Positions 1 through 8,777 of a DNA stretch of 63,353 bases are shown in pieces. Both the position numbers and the translations under genes were made by a program. Source of the stretch: Actinomycetota bacterium (lineage in GTDB: Bacteria; Actinomycetota; Geothermincolia; Geothermincolales; RBG-13-55-18); contig QZKE01000014.1 in the NCBI GenBank assembly GCA_003598015.1, forward strand, positions 1 to 63,353, in the 5' to 3' direction. Every line of letters begins with the position of its first letter. The first letter of the stretch is position 1. A model generated the notes under the pieces. The model had not been told where the DNA came from. It saw nothing but the letters and a program-made list of their open reading frames with translations, and did not search any database.

Positions 1-14
1 TATAAAAACCACTG

Positions 15-303
15 CCCGGAGGGCTATGGGGTTGGTCGCAGGGAGTGCGCGCAGGTGAAGATGAGGTCTCTTCCTCCTATCCCGCCTATTGCGCGCCGAA
101 CGGGGCCGGGTGTATCCAACCGCTAAGAACGAGAGTTCCGCGCCCGGGCATAGCCAGTATAAAACCAACGGCCCTGATGATCTGGTGCTCGGGCGACCCC
201 TCGTCTGTTCTGCCACTAGCCCGAGGGCTATGGGGTTGGTCGCAGGGAGTGCGCGCAGGTGAAGATGTGGTCTCTTCCTCCTATCCCGCCTATTGCGCGC
301 CGA
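15..303. repeat. Direct repeat of about 85 bp (two copies) in the window-edge intergenic region
   Basis: Copy one spans roughly 15-99 and copy two 220-303. They share the run GGGCTATGGGGTTGGTCGCA and continue nearly identically through GCGCGCCGA, with a few substitutions and one indel. The whole 1-369 stretch carries no convincing gene; open frames here differ between copies and lack a family signature. A CTCGGGC/GCCCGAG inverted repeat (188-194 with 219-225) sits just before copy two. Probably a non-coding intergenic repeat cut by the window edge. Confidence 0.7.
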
Positions 304-322
304 GCGAGACCATTACCCCAAG

Positions 323-351
323 GCTCGGGCCACCATAAGCAAAGCCCGAGC
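323..351. terminator. Hairpin downstream of ahcY, terminator-like
   Basis: An 8-bp perfect inverted repeat (GCTCGGGC at 323-330, GCCCGAGC at 344-351) with a 13-nt loop lies 19 nt past the stop codon of the minus-strand S-adenosylhomocysteinase gene. There is no clear T-run, so it is at best a weak intrinsic terminator or an mRNA-end stabiliser. Confidence 0.4.
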
Positions 352-369
352 ACCTGCAGCAAGGGCCCA

Positions 370-1626
370 CTAAGTCCCTATGTCCCACGAGCTGAGATAT
401 TTCTCCTGCTCCTCGGTGAGGCTGTCTATGGAGACTCCTATGGCCGCCAGTTTGAGGCGGGCTATCTCCTCGTCCAGCTCGATGGGCACGTCGTAGACAA
501 CGCGCTCGAGGTCTTTGTGTGCGTCCTTGACGTACTCCACCACCAGGGCCTGGTTGGCGAAAGACATGTCCATGACCGAGGCGGGATGCCCCTCGGCTGC
601 GGCCAGATTTACCAGCCTGCCCTCTGCCAGGAGGTAGATCCTCCTGCCGTCCTGCATGAGGAACTCTTCTACGTTCTCGCGCACTCTGCGCCTGGACTTC
701 GCCATCTTCTCCAGCGCGGGAATGTCTATCTCCACGTTGAAGTGGCCGGAGTTGGCCAGGATGGCGCCGTCGTGCATGCTGTCGAAATGCTCGGCCCTCA
801 GTACATGGATATCCCCGGTGACGGTCACGAAGAGGTCCCCACGCTCCGCCGCATCCTCGCTCCCCAACACCTCGAAGCCCTCCATCACCGCTTCCAGGGC
901 ACGCAAGGGATCCACCTCGACCACGACGACGTGTGCGCCCAGGCCACGGGCGCGGGAGGCCACCCCCCGGCCACACATGCCGTAGCCGAAGACGACTACG
1001 CGCCTCCCCGCGAGGAGGATGTTGGTGGCGCGCAGAATGCCATCCAGGGTGGACTGGCCGGTGCCGAAACGATTGTCGAATAAGTGTTTGGTCATGGCGT
1101 TATTCACCGCGATCACCGGGTAAAGGAGCAACTTGTCCTCGGCCATGGCGCGCAGGCGGATAACCCCGGTGGTGGTCTCCTCCGCTCCCGCCCACACCTT
1201 ACGCGCCTGGTCGGGCCGTTCGGAATGGAGGGTGGAGATGAGGTCCGCCCCGTCGTCCATGGTCACGTGGGGCTCGGTGTCCAGCACAGCCGATATATGG
1301 GAGTAATAGGTTTCGTTATCCTCCCCGCGGATGGCGAAAACGGGTATTCCCGCGTGTTCCACCAGGGACGCGGCCACATCGTCCTGGGTGGAGAGAGGGT
1401 TGGATGCACACAGGGACACCTCGGCTCCGCCTTCTTTCATGGTGATCATGAGGTTGGCGGTCTCCGTGGTCACGTGCAGGCAAGCCCCCACCCTTATCCC
1501 GGCAAGTGGTTTATCCTTGCCGAAACGCTCCCGTATCTGGCGCAGCACGGGCATGTCCCGCTCCGCCCACTCTATTCTCAGGCGGCCTTCCTCAGCCAGA
1601 GAGAGGTCCTTTACGTCGTAATCCAT
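370..1626 (-). CDS. ahcY: S-adenosyl-L-homocysteine hydrolase (adenosylhomocysteinase)
   Basis: A 418-residue cytoplasmic NAD-dependent enzyme that reversibly splits S-adenosylhomocysteine into adenosine and homocysteine, relieving product inhibition of SAM methyltransferases. Visible signatures are H-V-T-T-E-T-A-N-L (51-59, substrate domain), [10 protein letters not shown] (74-83), the NAD-binding loop G-Y-G-M-C-G-R-G (214-221) and [10 protein letters not shown] near residue 300. The length matches the shorter form that lacks the insert of eukaryotic and many proteobacterial enzymes. A good Shine-Dalgarno (AAGGAG, 6 nt before ATG) supports the start. It lies 30 nt downstream of the SDR gene at 1657-2610, so it may be the last gene of that operon. 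Several methyltransferases in the window would generate its substrate. Confidence 0.95.
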   Translation of the reverse strand: MDYDVKDLSLAEEGRLRIEWAERDMPVLRQIRERFGKDKPLAGIRVGACLHVTTETANLMITMKEGGAEVSLCASNPLSTQDDVAASLVEHAGIPVFAIRGEDNETYYSHISAVLDTEPHVTMDDGADLISTLHSERPDQARKVWAGAEETTTGVIRLRAMAEDKLLLYPVIAVNNAMTKHLFDNRFGTGQSTLDGILRATNILLAGRRVVVFGYGMCGRGVASRARGLGAHVVVVEVDPLRALEAVMEGFEVLGSEDAAERGDLFVTVTGDIHVLRAEHFDSMHDGAILANSGHFNVEIDIPALEKMAKSRRRVRENVEEFLMQDGRRIYLLAEGRLVNLAAAEGHPASVMDMSFANQALVVEYVKDAHKDLERVVYDVPIELDEEIARLKLAAIGVSIDSLTEEQEKYLSSWDIGT

Positions 1627-1656
1627 GTTTTTCTCCTTGTTTTCATCAGGTGGGAT

Positions 1657-2610
1657 TCAGACGCGCTCACGCCAATAATTCATGAGGTCCCTTACGGTCT
1701 GCTCGAAGGGTATTTCCGGCTTCCACCCGCTGATGCGATTGAGCTTGCCGTAGTCGCAGAGCAGGAGTTCCACGTCGGAAGGGCGCATGCGCTCGGGCAT
1801 CCGCCGCACTTCGATCTCCACGTCGCTCATGGAGAGTATGAGATCGAGCAGCTCCTGAATGGTGATGGCCTTGCCGGAACCCAGATTATACACCTCTCCG
1901 GGCTCACCCTTCTCCAGGCACAGCCAGTAGCCGCGCACGATATCCCTCACGTCGCTGAAATCGCGCCTGGCCTCCAGGTTCCCCACCTCGATGACCGGTT
2001 CCTTTTTGCCCTTCTCGATGAGGGCGACCTGGCGGGAGAAATCGCTGGTGACGAAGACCTGACCGCGCCGCGGACCGGTGTGGTTGAAAGCGCGCGTACG
2101 CACGGTGAAGATGCCGTAGCTCTGGTTGTACTGATAGGCCAGGTAATCCTGGGCTACCTTGCTTACGGCATAGGGGGAGAGAGGGCGCAGGGGATTGTCC
2201 TCCTTGATGGGCGCCTCGTCCTCGAAGACCAGTCCGTATTCCTCGCTGGAGCCTGCCACCTGGATACGCGTGTCAAGTTTCAGGTCGCGTATGGATTCCA
2301 GGAGGTTCAGCTCGGAGATGATGTTGGTGGTGAGGGTCTCCGCCGGGGCCTTCCACGAGGTGGGCACGAAGCTCTGCGCCGCCAGGTGGAAGATGTATTC
2401 CGGCCTTACTTCGTCCAGGGTATTCTTCACCGCGACGTTGTCACGCAGGTCGCAATCGATAAGGTGGATGCGGTCCTGTATATCCTCCACGTTATCCATG
2501 CGCGACCGCCAGCGCACTGTCCCGAAGACCTCGACGCCCTCCTTGTCCAGAGCGTATTCGGCGAGGTGACTGCCGACGAAGCCGGTGATGCCAGTTATCA
2601 GTATCCGCAA
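1657..2610 (-). CDS. GDP-mannose 4,6-dehydratase / NAD-dependent sugar epimerase-dehydratase (SDR)
   Basis: 317 residues, extended short-chain dehydrogenase fold. The nucleotide-binding motif G-I-T-G-F-V-G (7-13), H-L-A-A-Q-S (75-80), the catalytic region S-S-E-E-Y (121-125) and Y147-x-x-x-K151 are all present. The S/E/Y/K arrangement is that of GDP-mannose 4,6-dehydratase, which makes GDP-4-keto-6-deoxymannose. The start is TTG, chosen because a strong GAGGAGG lies about 7 nt upstream and the protein then begins M-R-I-L-I-T-G. It lies near a nucleotidylyltransferase and a second SDR (3966-4940), so the set could make a GDP-deoxyhexose. Exact sugar specificity (GDP-mannose against dTDP- or CDP-sugars) cannot be read from the sequence. 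Confidence 0.85.
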   Translation of the reverse strand: MRILITGITGFVGSHLAEYALDKEGVEVFGTVRWRSRMDNVEDIQDRIHLIDCDLRDNVAVKNTLDEVRPEYIFHLAAQSFVPTSWKAPAETLTTNIISELNLLESIRDLKLDTRIQVAGSSEEYGLVFEDEAPIKEDNPLRPLSPYAVSKVAQDYLAYQYNQSYGIFTVRTRAFNHTGPRRGQVFVTSDFSRQVALIEKGKKEPVIEVGNLEARRDFSDVRDIVRGYWLCLEKGEPGEVYNLGSGKAITIQELLDLILSMSDVEIEVRRMPERMRPSDVELLLCDYGKLNRISGWKPEIPFEQTVRDLMNYWRERV

Positions 2611-2707
2611 GACTTTCCTCCTCTTCCCAGGGTCCCGCCCTCATGCGGAGGGCACATCTACTTCATCCGTCCATTATGCCGACAACCACCTTGCATTTCC
2701 AGGGTGT

Positions 2708-3820
2708 TCAGAAACGCAACGTCGAGGGTGGTATGCTCGCCCCCGGCCATACCTTTATACCGCACCTCAGGTCGTTCTCGTCTTCGACAACCACCCCTCC
2801 GCCCAGCACCGCCTGGTCGGATACGTGCACCCTCTCCCCTATCTTCACCCCCGCGGCCAGCACGCAGCGGCGCAACACGCTTTCCGCTCCCACCCGGCAG
2901 CCCGCGTGCGTTACCGCCCCCTCCAGGTGCGCACCTTCGTCGACCTCGCAGCCGGGGCCCAGGACGCAGTTGCTGGAGACCGTGGCATGGGGGGCGATGT
3001 GGCAGCCCTCAGCGATGACCGTTGGTCCGAAAATCGCGGCCTCGGTGGAGATCTCCGCTCCCTCCTCCGCCCAGACCGATGGCCTTATCATCTCCCCGCT
3101 GAAGGAGAAGGGCATGATGCGGGCCAGGATATCGTAGTGCGCCTGCAGGTATTTAGCCGGAGTGCCTATGTCCATCCAGTAGGCGTCGCTGGGGAAACCG
3201 TACATGGCGATGCCGTCCTCGAGCATGCCCGGAAAGAGCTGGCGTTCGAAGGAGAAACACTCCCCCTCCGGCACGCGCTCCAGCAGCTCGGGCTCCATGA
3301 CGTAGGTGCCCGCGTTGATGAGGTCGGTGACCACCTGGTCCCAACTGGGCTTCTCCAGAAACTCCGTTATCCTTCCCGTACGATCCAGTGGCACCAGCCC
3401 ATAGGCGGTGGGGTCCTCTACGCGCGTGAGGTACAGGGTGGCCTTGCCGCCCTTGGCGCGGTGGAAGTCGATGAGGCTGGTCAGATCGAGGTCGGACAGG
3501 ACATCGCCGTTGAACACCAGGAAGGTATCGTCGATATAGCGCTCCACGTTCTTTACGGCGCCGCAGGTATCCAGCGGCTCGTCCTCGGTGACGCAGGTCA
3601 ACCTGACCCCCAAACGGCTGCCGTCTCCAAAGTATGCTGCGAAAACCTCAGGCTTATAGGCGGTGGAGAGCACGATATCCGTTATGCCGTGGCGCCTGCA
3701 CAGCTCGATCTGGAACTCCAGGAAGGGCCGGTTCATCAGGGGCAGCATGGGCTTGGGCACGGTCAGCGTGAGGGGACGCAGCCGTGTTCCCTGGCCTCCG
3801 ACTAATATCACCGCCTGCAT
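2708..3820 (-). CDS. Sugar-1-phosphate nucleotidylyltransferase (mannose-1-phosphate guanylyltransferase type)
   Basis: About 370 residues. The N-terminus has the pyrophosphorylase signature G-G-Q-G-T-R-L-R-P-L-T followed by V-P-K-P-M-L-P. An N-terminal nucleotidyltransferase domain (about 1-235) is followed by left-handed beta-helix hexapeptide repeats in the C-terminal third. This is the two-domain layout of GDP-mannose pyrophosphorylase-like proteins, which activate sugar-1-phosphates for glycan synthesis. The ATG at 3820 is preferred over an upstream GTG (3835) because GGGAGG lies 7 nt before it. A promoter-like sequence sits about 65 nt upstream. Glucose-1-phosphate thymidylyl- or uridylyl-transferase is a possible alternative. 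Confidence 0.85.
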   Translation of the reverse strand: MQAVILVGGQGTRLRPLTLTVPKPMLPLMNRPFLEFQIELCRRHGITDIVLSTAYKPEVFAAYFGDGSRLGVRLTCVTEDEPLDTCGAVKNVERYIDDTFLVFNGDVLSDLDLTSLIDFHRAKGGKATLYLTRVEDPTAYGLVPLDRTGRITEFLEKPSWDQVVTDLINAGTYVMEPELLERVPEGECFSFERQLFPGMLEDGIAMYGFPSDAYWMDIGTPAKYLQAHYDILARIMPFSFSGEMIRPSVWAEEGAEISTEAAIFGPTVIAEGCHIAPHATVSSNCVLGPGCEVDEGAHLEGAVTHAGCRVGAESVLRRCVLAAGVKIGERVHVSDQAVLGGGVVVEDENDLRCGIKVWPGASIPPSTLRF

Positions 3821-3883
3821 GGCATGACCTCCCACTTCCGGTTCAGGACACCGTATTCCTGATTTCAGGCGTTATTCCAGGTA

Positions 3884-3912
3884 ATATTAGAATCCCTAAG
3901 TCAAATAATCAA
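3884..3912 (-). promoter_or_regulatory. Putative sigma-70-type promoter for the nucleotidylyltransferase gene
   Basis: On the minus strand a TTGATT box (3907-3912) and a TAATAT box (3884-3889) are separated by exactly 17 nt in an AT-rich patch of otherwise GC-rich DNA. The predicted start would fall about 50 nt before the ATG at 3820. It likely drives the genes 3820 to 370. This is sequence inference only. Confidence 0.5.
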
Positions 3913-3965
3913 TCTCGCGTGGCCTGCCCGACCATGCTCTATCCTCGCCGACGTACATGCTCCCC

Positions 3966-4940
3966 TCAGGCCGACTCCTCCCGCCACCAGTCGAGCACGT
4001 CTTTCAACGTCTCCTCCAGGGGTCGGTCGGGCACCCAACCCACCAGCTCGCGCATCTTGCCGTTGTCACCCCGCAGCACCGGGATATCCGACTTGCGCAG
4101 CCTGTCCGGATCGACCTCCACCCTAATGGGCGTCTCGCTCATGGAGAGGAGAAGGTCGAGTATCTCGGCTACGGAATGGTCGCAACCGCTGCACACGTTA
4201 TAAGCCTCTCCCGGCGTTCCCTCGCGTACCAGGTGCCAGTATGCCCCCACCAGGTCCCGCACGTCGGCAAAGTCCCGCCTCGCCTCCAGGTTCCCTACCC
4301 GTATCACCGGCTCCCGGCGCCCCGCCTCCGCCTCGGCGACCTGGCGTGCGAAATCCGAGACCACGAACTCGGGAGACTGTCCGGGCCCGATCATGTTGAA
4401 AGCGCGGGTCACCACGGTCCTGGCGCCGTACGCCTGGTGGCAGAAGATAGCGTGATAGTCCTGTATGACCTTGCTCAAGGCATACGGGCTTGCCGGCCGG
4501 AGCGGGTGATCCTCCTTTATGGGCAGCTCTTCCTCGCGCACTTTCCCGTATTCCTCCGCAGAACAGGCCACGTGTACCCTGGAGTCCAGGCCTGCCTCAC
4601 GCAGTGCGTCCAAGACGTTGGCCTGTCCCGTCAGGGCGACCTCGAAGGTCAGCCCGGGATCATCCCAGGAGCGCCTTACCGAGCTCTGAGCGGCGAGGTG
4701 GAACACGTAGTCGGGGCGGAATGCTTCCACGTGCGAGCAAACGCGTTCGTGGTCGAGGATGTCACAGACCCCGAACTCGCAGCGGTCCCAGGGGGAGATG
4801 CTGCGGGCGGGGCGCTGATCCAAGCCCATCACCTCTATGCCCTCCCCGGCGAGGAAGCCAGCGAGGTGCCTGCCCACGAAACCGTCCGCGCCGGTGATCA
4901 AGACCCTTGGACTCAGCTCCGCTCTCCTCTCTCTTCGCAC
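3966..4940 (-). CDS. GDP-4-keto-6-deoxymannose reductase / GDP-mannose dehydratase-like SDR (paralogue)
   Basis: 324 residues, extended SDR. Nucleotide motif G-A-D-G-F-V-G (17-23), H-L-A-A-Q-S-S (81-87), S-A-E-E-Y (127-131) and Y153-x-x-x-K157 are present. It is clearly paralogous to the SDR at 1657-2610 but lacks one of the two active-site Ser residues (S-A-E-E instead of S-S-E-E). One plausible division of labour is dehydratase plus reductase, giving GDP-rhamnose or a related sugar. The only in-frame start I can support is GTG at 4940; the first 11 residues are polar and may be shorter in reality. It is separated from the nucleotidylyltransferase by 130-145 bp containing a promoter-like sequence. 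Confidence 0.82.
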   Translation of the reverse strand: MRRERRAELSPRVLITGADGFVGRHLAGFLAGEGIEVMGLDQRPARSISPWDRCEFGVCDILDHERVCSHVEAFRPDYVFHLAAQSSVRRSWDDPGLTFEVALTGQANVLDALREAGLDSRVHVACSAEEYGKVREEELPIKEDHPLRPASPYALSKVIQDYHAIFCHQAYGARTVVTRAFNMIGPGQSPEFVVSDFARQVAEAEAGRREPVIRVGNLEARRDFADVRDLVGAYWHLVREGTPGEAYNVCSGCDHSVAEILDLLLSMSETPIRVEVDPDRLRKSDIPVLRGDNGKMRELVGWVPDRPLEETLKDVLDWWREESA

Positions 4941-5200
4941 GCCGCAGTGGATAGTCTAGCAAACACCGTACATTCTATTTTCCACCACCGGCGGCAGTCA
5001 AAGCCGCTCTTCCCGTCGCTGGTGATTATAACCCCGGCCACCCGCGCCCCACAAAACGACGCCGCCCCGCGCCGGCTGCCTCGCCCTGCGTTCTCGAGGC
5101 TTATGCGCATGAAGCGCTCCGTCCCCTTGCCATAATCTCACGTGTATTGTTTGATACGTTATGGCGAACTCGATACGGGAGCACCACGAGCGAGGATGAC

Positions 5201-6328
5201 ATGCCGATGGCGAGGGAATACGATGTCGTGATCGTCGGGGCTGGCATATCCGGGATCACCCTGGCGGAGAGGTATGCGAATGTCCTGGGCAGAAAGGTCC
5301 TGCTCGTCGAAAAGCGCGATCACATCGGCGGAAACTGCTACGACTATTTCGACGGGGACGGCATACTCGTGCATCCCTACGGGCCGCACTATTTTCATAC
5401 GGCATACCCAGAGGTATGGGAGTACGTCTCCCGTTTCACGGATTGGATACCCTACGTGCACAGGGTGCTGAGCTACGTTGACGGCAAGTACGTGCCCGTC
5501 CCCGTGAACATCGACACCGTGAATATCCTCTTCGACCTGGATATCCGCGATGAGGTCGAGATGCGGGAATGGTTGGACCGCAACGTCGTCAAGTACGAGA
5601 TACCCCGCAACAGTGAGGAGTCCGCCCTCTCCCGCGTCGGGCCTACGCTATACGAGAAGATGTTCAAGAACTACACCATCAAACAGTGGGATATGCACCC
5701 CCGGGAGTTGGATCCGGCGGTGATGGATCGCATACCCGTGCACTTCGATCACGATGACCGCTTCTTCACCGATCCATACCAGGGCCTGCCCCACCGGGGG
5801 ATGACGGGCCTCTTCGAGAGGATGCTGGACCATCCCCGTATCAGCGTGAACCTCGAGAGCGACTATTTCGATCTCGAAGACAGCCTCGGAGAACGCGAGA
5901 TCACCATCTATACCGGGCCTATCGACAGGTTCTTCGACTACCGTTACGGCAAGCTGCAGTACCGCTCCCTGCGCTTCGAGATAATCACCCTGGACGAGGA
6001 GTGGCACCAGCCGCAGACGGTGGTCAACTACCCCAACGACCACGCCTACACCCGGGTACACGAGCCGAAGCACGCCACCGAGACGACCGCGCCCCGGACC
6101 ACTATCATCAGGGAATATGGTTCCTGGGAGGGCGAACCCATCTATCCCGTCCTCAACGACAGGAACCGGGCGATACTGGAGAAGTACCGCGCCGAGGCGG
6201 AGAAGACGGACCGGGTATTCTTCGCGGGACGGCTGGCTACGTACAAGTACATCAACATGGACCAGGCCTTCAAGAACGCCCTCGAACTGTTTTTCAGATT
6301 AAACCCAGCAGCCGCGGATGCGGTCTGA
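5201..6328 (+). CDS. glf: UDP-galactopyranose mutase
   Basis: About 375 residues, FAD-dependent, converts UDP-galactopyranose to UDP-galactofuranose, the donor for galactofuranose in bacterial surface glycans. The N-terminus carries the FAD dinucleotide motif V-I-V-G-A-G-I-S-G and the family signature E-K-R-D-H-I-G-G-N-C-Y-D, then G-P-H-Y-F-H-T. Further mutase features are K-Q-W-D, F-D-Y-R-Y-G-K-L-Q-Y-R-S-L and, at the C-terminus, F-A-G-R-L-A-T-Y-K-Y-I-N-M-D-Q. A GAGG 5 nt before the ATG at 5201 sets the start; longer in-frame extension to 5147 looks spurious. Divergent from the SDR at 3966-4940 and convergent with the lipoprotein gene that follows. Confidence 0.95.
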   Translation: MPMAREYDVVIVGAGISGITLAERYANVLGRKVLLVEKRDHIGGNCYDYFDGDGILVHPYGPHYFHTAYPEVWEYVSRFTDWIPYVHRVLSYVDGKYVPVPVNIDTVNILFDLDIRDEVEMREWLDRNVVKYEIPRNSEESALSRVGPTLYEKMFKNYTIKQWDMHPRELDPAVMDRIPVHFDHDDRFFTDPYQGLPHRGMTGLFERMLDHPRISVNLESDYFDLEDSLGEREITIYTGPIDRFFDYRYGKLQYRSLRFEIITLDEEWHQPQTVVNYPNDHAYTRVHEPKHATETTAPRTTIIREYGSWEGEPIYPVLNDRNRAILEKYRAEAEKTDRVFFAGRLATYKYINMDQAFKNALELFFRLNPAAADAV

Positions 6329-6377
6329 ACCGATCAGGGGGAGACCTGCCACCCAGGCCAAACAACACGCTCGTACA

Positions 6378-7799
6378 TCATGGCAAGGACGAAGGAAGCC
6401 GTGGATAGCGAGGGAGCTGTTGCTGCCATTGCTCATATGAGGACCAGGCAGGGTACGGCTGGCCTTCATACGAGAACAACCCGTAGTAGTTGCCGTCCCA
6501 GGACGTCCCCGGATACTCGTCCACGTCCCTGAAAACCCAGATCTTCCTGCAGCCTGCGTCGAAAAGGCCGCCCACTCCCAGCGCACCTATGGCATCGGCC
6601 TGATATTGCTCGCTGAACGCCGCCGGATCGTTGTCGCTGTAATGAGGCCAGCCCGCTTCCGACGTGACCACTTCCTGTTCCGCTCCCATTGACCGTATGG
6701 CGCTCACGACATTGGCGTAGAAAGGCCCCCAGAACTTGGGGCTCTTGTAGGGGTGCACGGACACCATATCGCAGCAGCCATGGAACCCGATGAACCGGTT
6801 GAGGTCCAGGCTCTCCGCTGACCCGGGAGGCAATATTACCTCCCGCGAAAAGACCTCCCCTCTGTCCATCATAAAGATAACGGAGGCCCGTGCCTCGGCC
6901 GAGCCCGGGTTCTCCAGGTTCAGGTACTCCTGTATGGAGGAACCAATGTGCCCTTGCGGAAAGTCCCATTCCGTCCTGGCCGCCGCCTCTTCCGCAGGGA
7001 CCTGGCTACTACTCTTCGCCTCGCCGTTATCAGCGCCAGTAACCCTATCGGCCACGATGGGTTCGTCCGCCTCGATCCTTATGGACACCTCCTGGCCGGG
7101 CCGGTTCAGGTCGTCGAAGAGCAAGGTGTAGTTCTCGGTCCCCACGTCGGGGTCGTCCTCCAGGGTATACATGAGCGCCCCGCATATCACGGAGGCGTTG
7201 GGATCTTTCTCCTTGATCGCCGCGTGGCCCAGTTGCAACAGGGGGAGGTAGTCCGTCTCCACCTGTCCTCCGAAATGATAGGTCCCGAACCTGGTGACCT
7301 CGCTGTCGCGGTCCCAACCGGGCTCGTTCCATACCTCGTAGAAATCGACGACGGGGCCGTAACGCTCCGCCACCGCGGCGCAGTATGCGAACCAGTCGCC
7401 GAGGTCCTGCGGGAGGGCACGGTTGGAGAATTCCCCGTACTGGGGGTCCCTGGCCCACTCGGGAAGCGGCCCTCCCAGCAGAAGGAGTATAGACTCGCAT
7501 CCTTCCGCCAGTATGGCATTGATAAGCTCATCACTTGCGGACCAGTTGAAACCGAGCTGGTCCGGCTGGACGTATGACCACGGGATCTCTACCCTGAAGT
7601 TCCTGAACCCTTCCCTGTACGAGGGAGCGACCTGCTCCGGTACGCCGAAGACCTGGAGGCCCAGAAGCGTCCTGTCTGCCGCCTCCTCGGGTTGCGGTTC
7701 GGCTTCTTTCGCATTCGTACAACCTGGTATTGCCACGAGAGCGGCAAACAGGATGACTACGACTACCGTCGCTGCATTACGGCGACCTCTCATTATCAT
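6378..7799 (-). CDS. Secreted glycoside hydrolase-like lipoprotein (clan A TIM-barrel type) with a degenerate inserted module
   Basis: About 473 residues. A hydrophobic signal segment ends in a lipobox (A-I-P-G-C, Cys about 27), so the mature protein is probably membrane-anchored outside the cell. The fold resembles GH5/GH39-type barrels: F-Y-E-V-W-N-E-P-G-W supplies a candidate acid/base Glu (about 159) and V-V-T-S-E-A-G-W-P-H a candidate nucleophile Glu (about 381). Between them lies a single degenerate copy of the 112-residue module (T-E-W-D-F-P-Q-G onwards) that occurs four times in the paralogue at 29834-32302. Start chosen at 7799 because AAGGAAGG lies about 7 nt upstream; 7838 and 7805 are alternatives. 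The substrate is unknown; it may trim or bind the glycan made by neighbouring enzymes. Confidence 0.75.
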   Translation of the reverse strand: MIMRGRRNAATVVVVILFAALVAIPGCTNAKEAEPQPEEAADRTLLGLQVFGVPEQVAPSYREGFRNFRVEIPWSYVQPDQLGFNWSASDELINAILAEGCESILLLLGGPLPEWARDPQYGEFSNRALPQDLGDWFAYCAAVAERYGPVVDFYEVWNEPGWDRDSEVTRFGTYHFGGQVETDYLPLLQLGHAAIKEKDPNASVICGALMYTLEDDPDVGTENYTLLFDDLNRPGQEVSIRIEADEPIVADRVTGADNGEAKSSSQVPAEEAAARTEWDFPQGHIGSSIQEYLNLENPGSAEARASVIFMMDRGEVFSREVILPPGSAESLDLNRFIGFHGCCDMVSVHPYKSPKFWGPFYANVVSAIRSMGAEQEVVTSEAGWPHYSDNDPAAFSEQYQADAIGALGVGGLFDAGCRKIWVFRDVDEYPGTSWDGNYYGLFSYEGQPYPAWSSYEQWQQQLPRYPRLPSSLP

Positions 7800-7889
7800 T
7801 CTCATTCCTTCCTTGTGTAGCCCATTCCCCGTTCTCACCGGTCCCGGCAGACGAGCATGGGAGATAGGGATAGGGTCATCCGTCTTCCT

Positions 7890-8777
7890 TCATGCCTGAT
7901 TCCATCGGTGTCCATCCTTGCCGCGCCTCAATCCTCGCACCCCTCTGACCAGGAGGGTCAGGGCGATCCTGCCTGCCAGGCCGAGGACGACGGGAGGCAG
8001 GAGCAACCATCCCCGCGTTCCCGTGTATCTCTTGCGAAAGAAGATATACATGCTGCGGTGGTGCTGGTAGAGCATGCGCATCGACTGCTGGGAACTGGTC
8101 CTGCCGATGTGATGGACGAGGCGCATATCGGGGTCGTAGATCACACGGTAACCCGCCTCCCGCAGGCGCCAGCAGATGTCCACGTCCTCTACGTACATGA
8201 AATAGGCCTCGTCGAAACCGCCCACGCTCTCGGCGGCCTCCCGCCGCAGCAGCATCGCCGCGCCGGAAATCCAGTCTACCTCGCGGATCTCGTCCCGGCA
8301 CACGTCCTTCATCTGGTAACGCCTGGTGAACGGGTTCCCGGGCCAGACATCCCCGAGGAATCCGTGTACGATGTTCTCCAGCATGGAGGGGAAGCGGCGG
8401 CAGGACATCTGTATGCTGCCGTCGCTGTTGAGGACCATGGGGCCGAGGGCTCCCACGTCCGGGTTGACGTCGAGATAATCTATGAGGTCGCCCAATCCAT
8501 CCCCGGTGAATTCGACATCGCTGTTAAGGATGAATATATAAGGTTGAACCGTGGCCCCTATGCCCCGGTTGCATGCGGACGCATAGCCGGGATTGCCGGG
8601 GTTGTCCACCAGGCGAGCCCAGGGGAACTCCCCGTTCACCATCTCCCTGCTGCCGTCGCTGGACCCGTTGTCCACCACCACCGTCTCGACCTCTGCAAGC
8701 GCCTCGTCTATGGAGGCCAGGCATTTGCGCAGGTCGTTGGCGGTGTTATAGTTCACGATCACCAGGGACGCCCTCAC
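7890..8777 (-). CDS. GT2-family glycosyltransferase (rhamnosyltransferase-like)
   Basis: 295 residues. Begins with the GT-A fold core S-L-V-I-V-N-Y-N, then V-V-D-N-G-S-S-D-G-S, the metal-binding loop I-L-N-S-D-V-E-F and a C-terminal W-I-S-G-A-A-M-L-L-R-R with F-M-Y-V-E-D-V-D-I-C-W-R acceptor-side acidic motif. This is the layout of WbbL/RfbF-type rhamnosyltransferases in the cytoplasm, with a weakly hydrophobic tail. The GTG start overlaps the stop of the upstream GT2 by 4 nt (GTGA), suggesting translational coupling in the 10911-7890 operon. Donor sugar is not determinable. Confidence 0.87.
   Translation of the reverse strand: MRASLVIVNYNTANDLRKCLASIDEALAEVETVVVDNGSSDGSREMVNGEFPWARLVDNPGNPGYASACNRGIGATVQPYIFILNSDVEFTGDGLGDLIDYLDVNPDVGALGPMVLNSDGSIQMSCRRFPSMLENIVHGFLGDVWPGNPFTRRYQMKDVCRDEIREVDWISGAAMLLRREAAESVGGFDEAYFMYVEDVDICWRLREAGYRVIYDPDMRLVHHIGRTSSQQSMRMLYQHHRSMYIFFRKRYTGTRGWLLLPPVVLGLAGRIALTLLVRGVRGLRRGKDGHRWNQA

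Noticed and set aside
187..351. Possible tRNA or structured RNA in the left intergenic region
   Set aside because: The paired arms CTCGGGC/GCCCGAG occur, but no T-loop GTTCGA-type sequence or cloverleaf arrangement is present.
1084..3018. A 644-codon plus-strand frame across ahcY and the SDR
   Set aside because: It lies opposite two well-identified enzymes with intact motifs and shows the same mirror-type composition.
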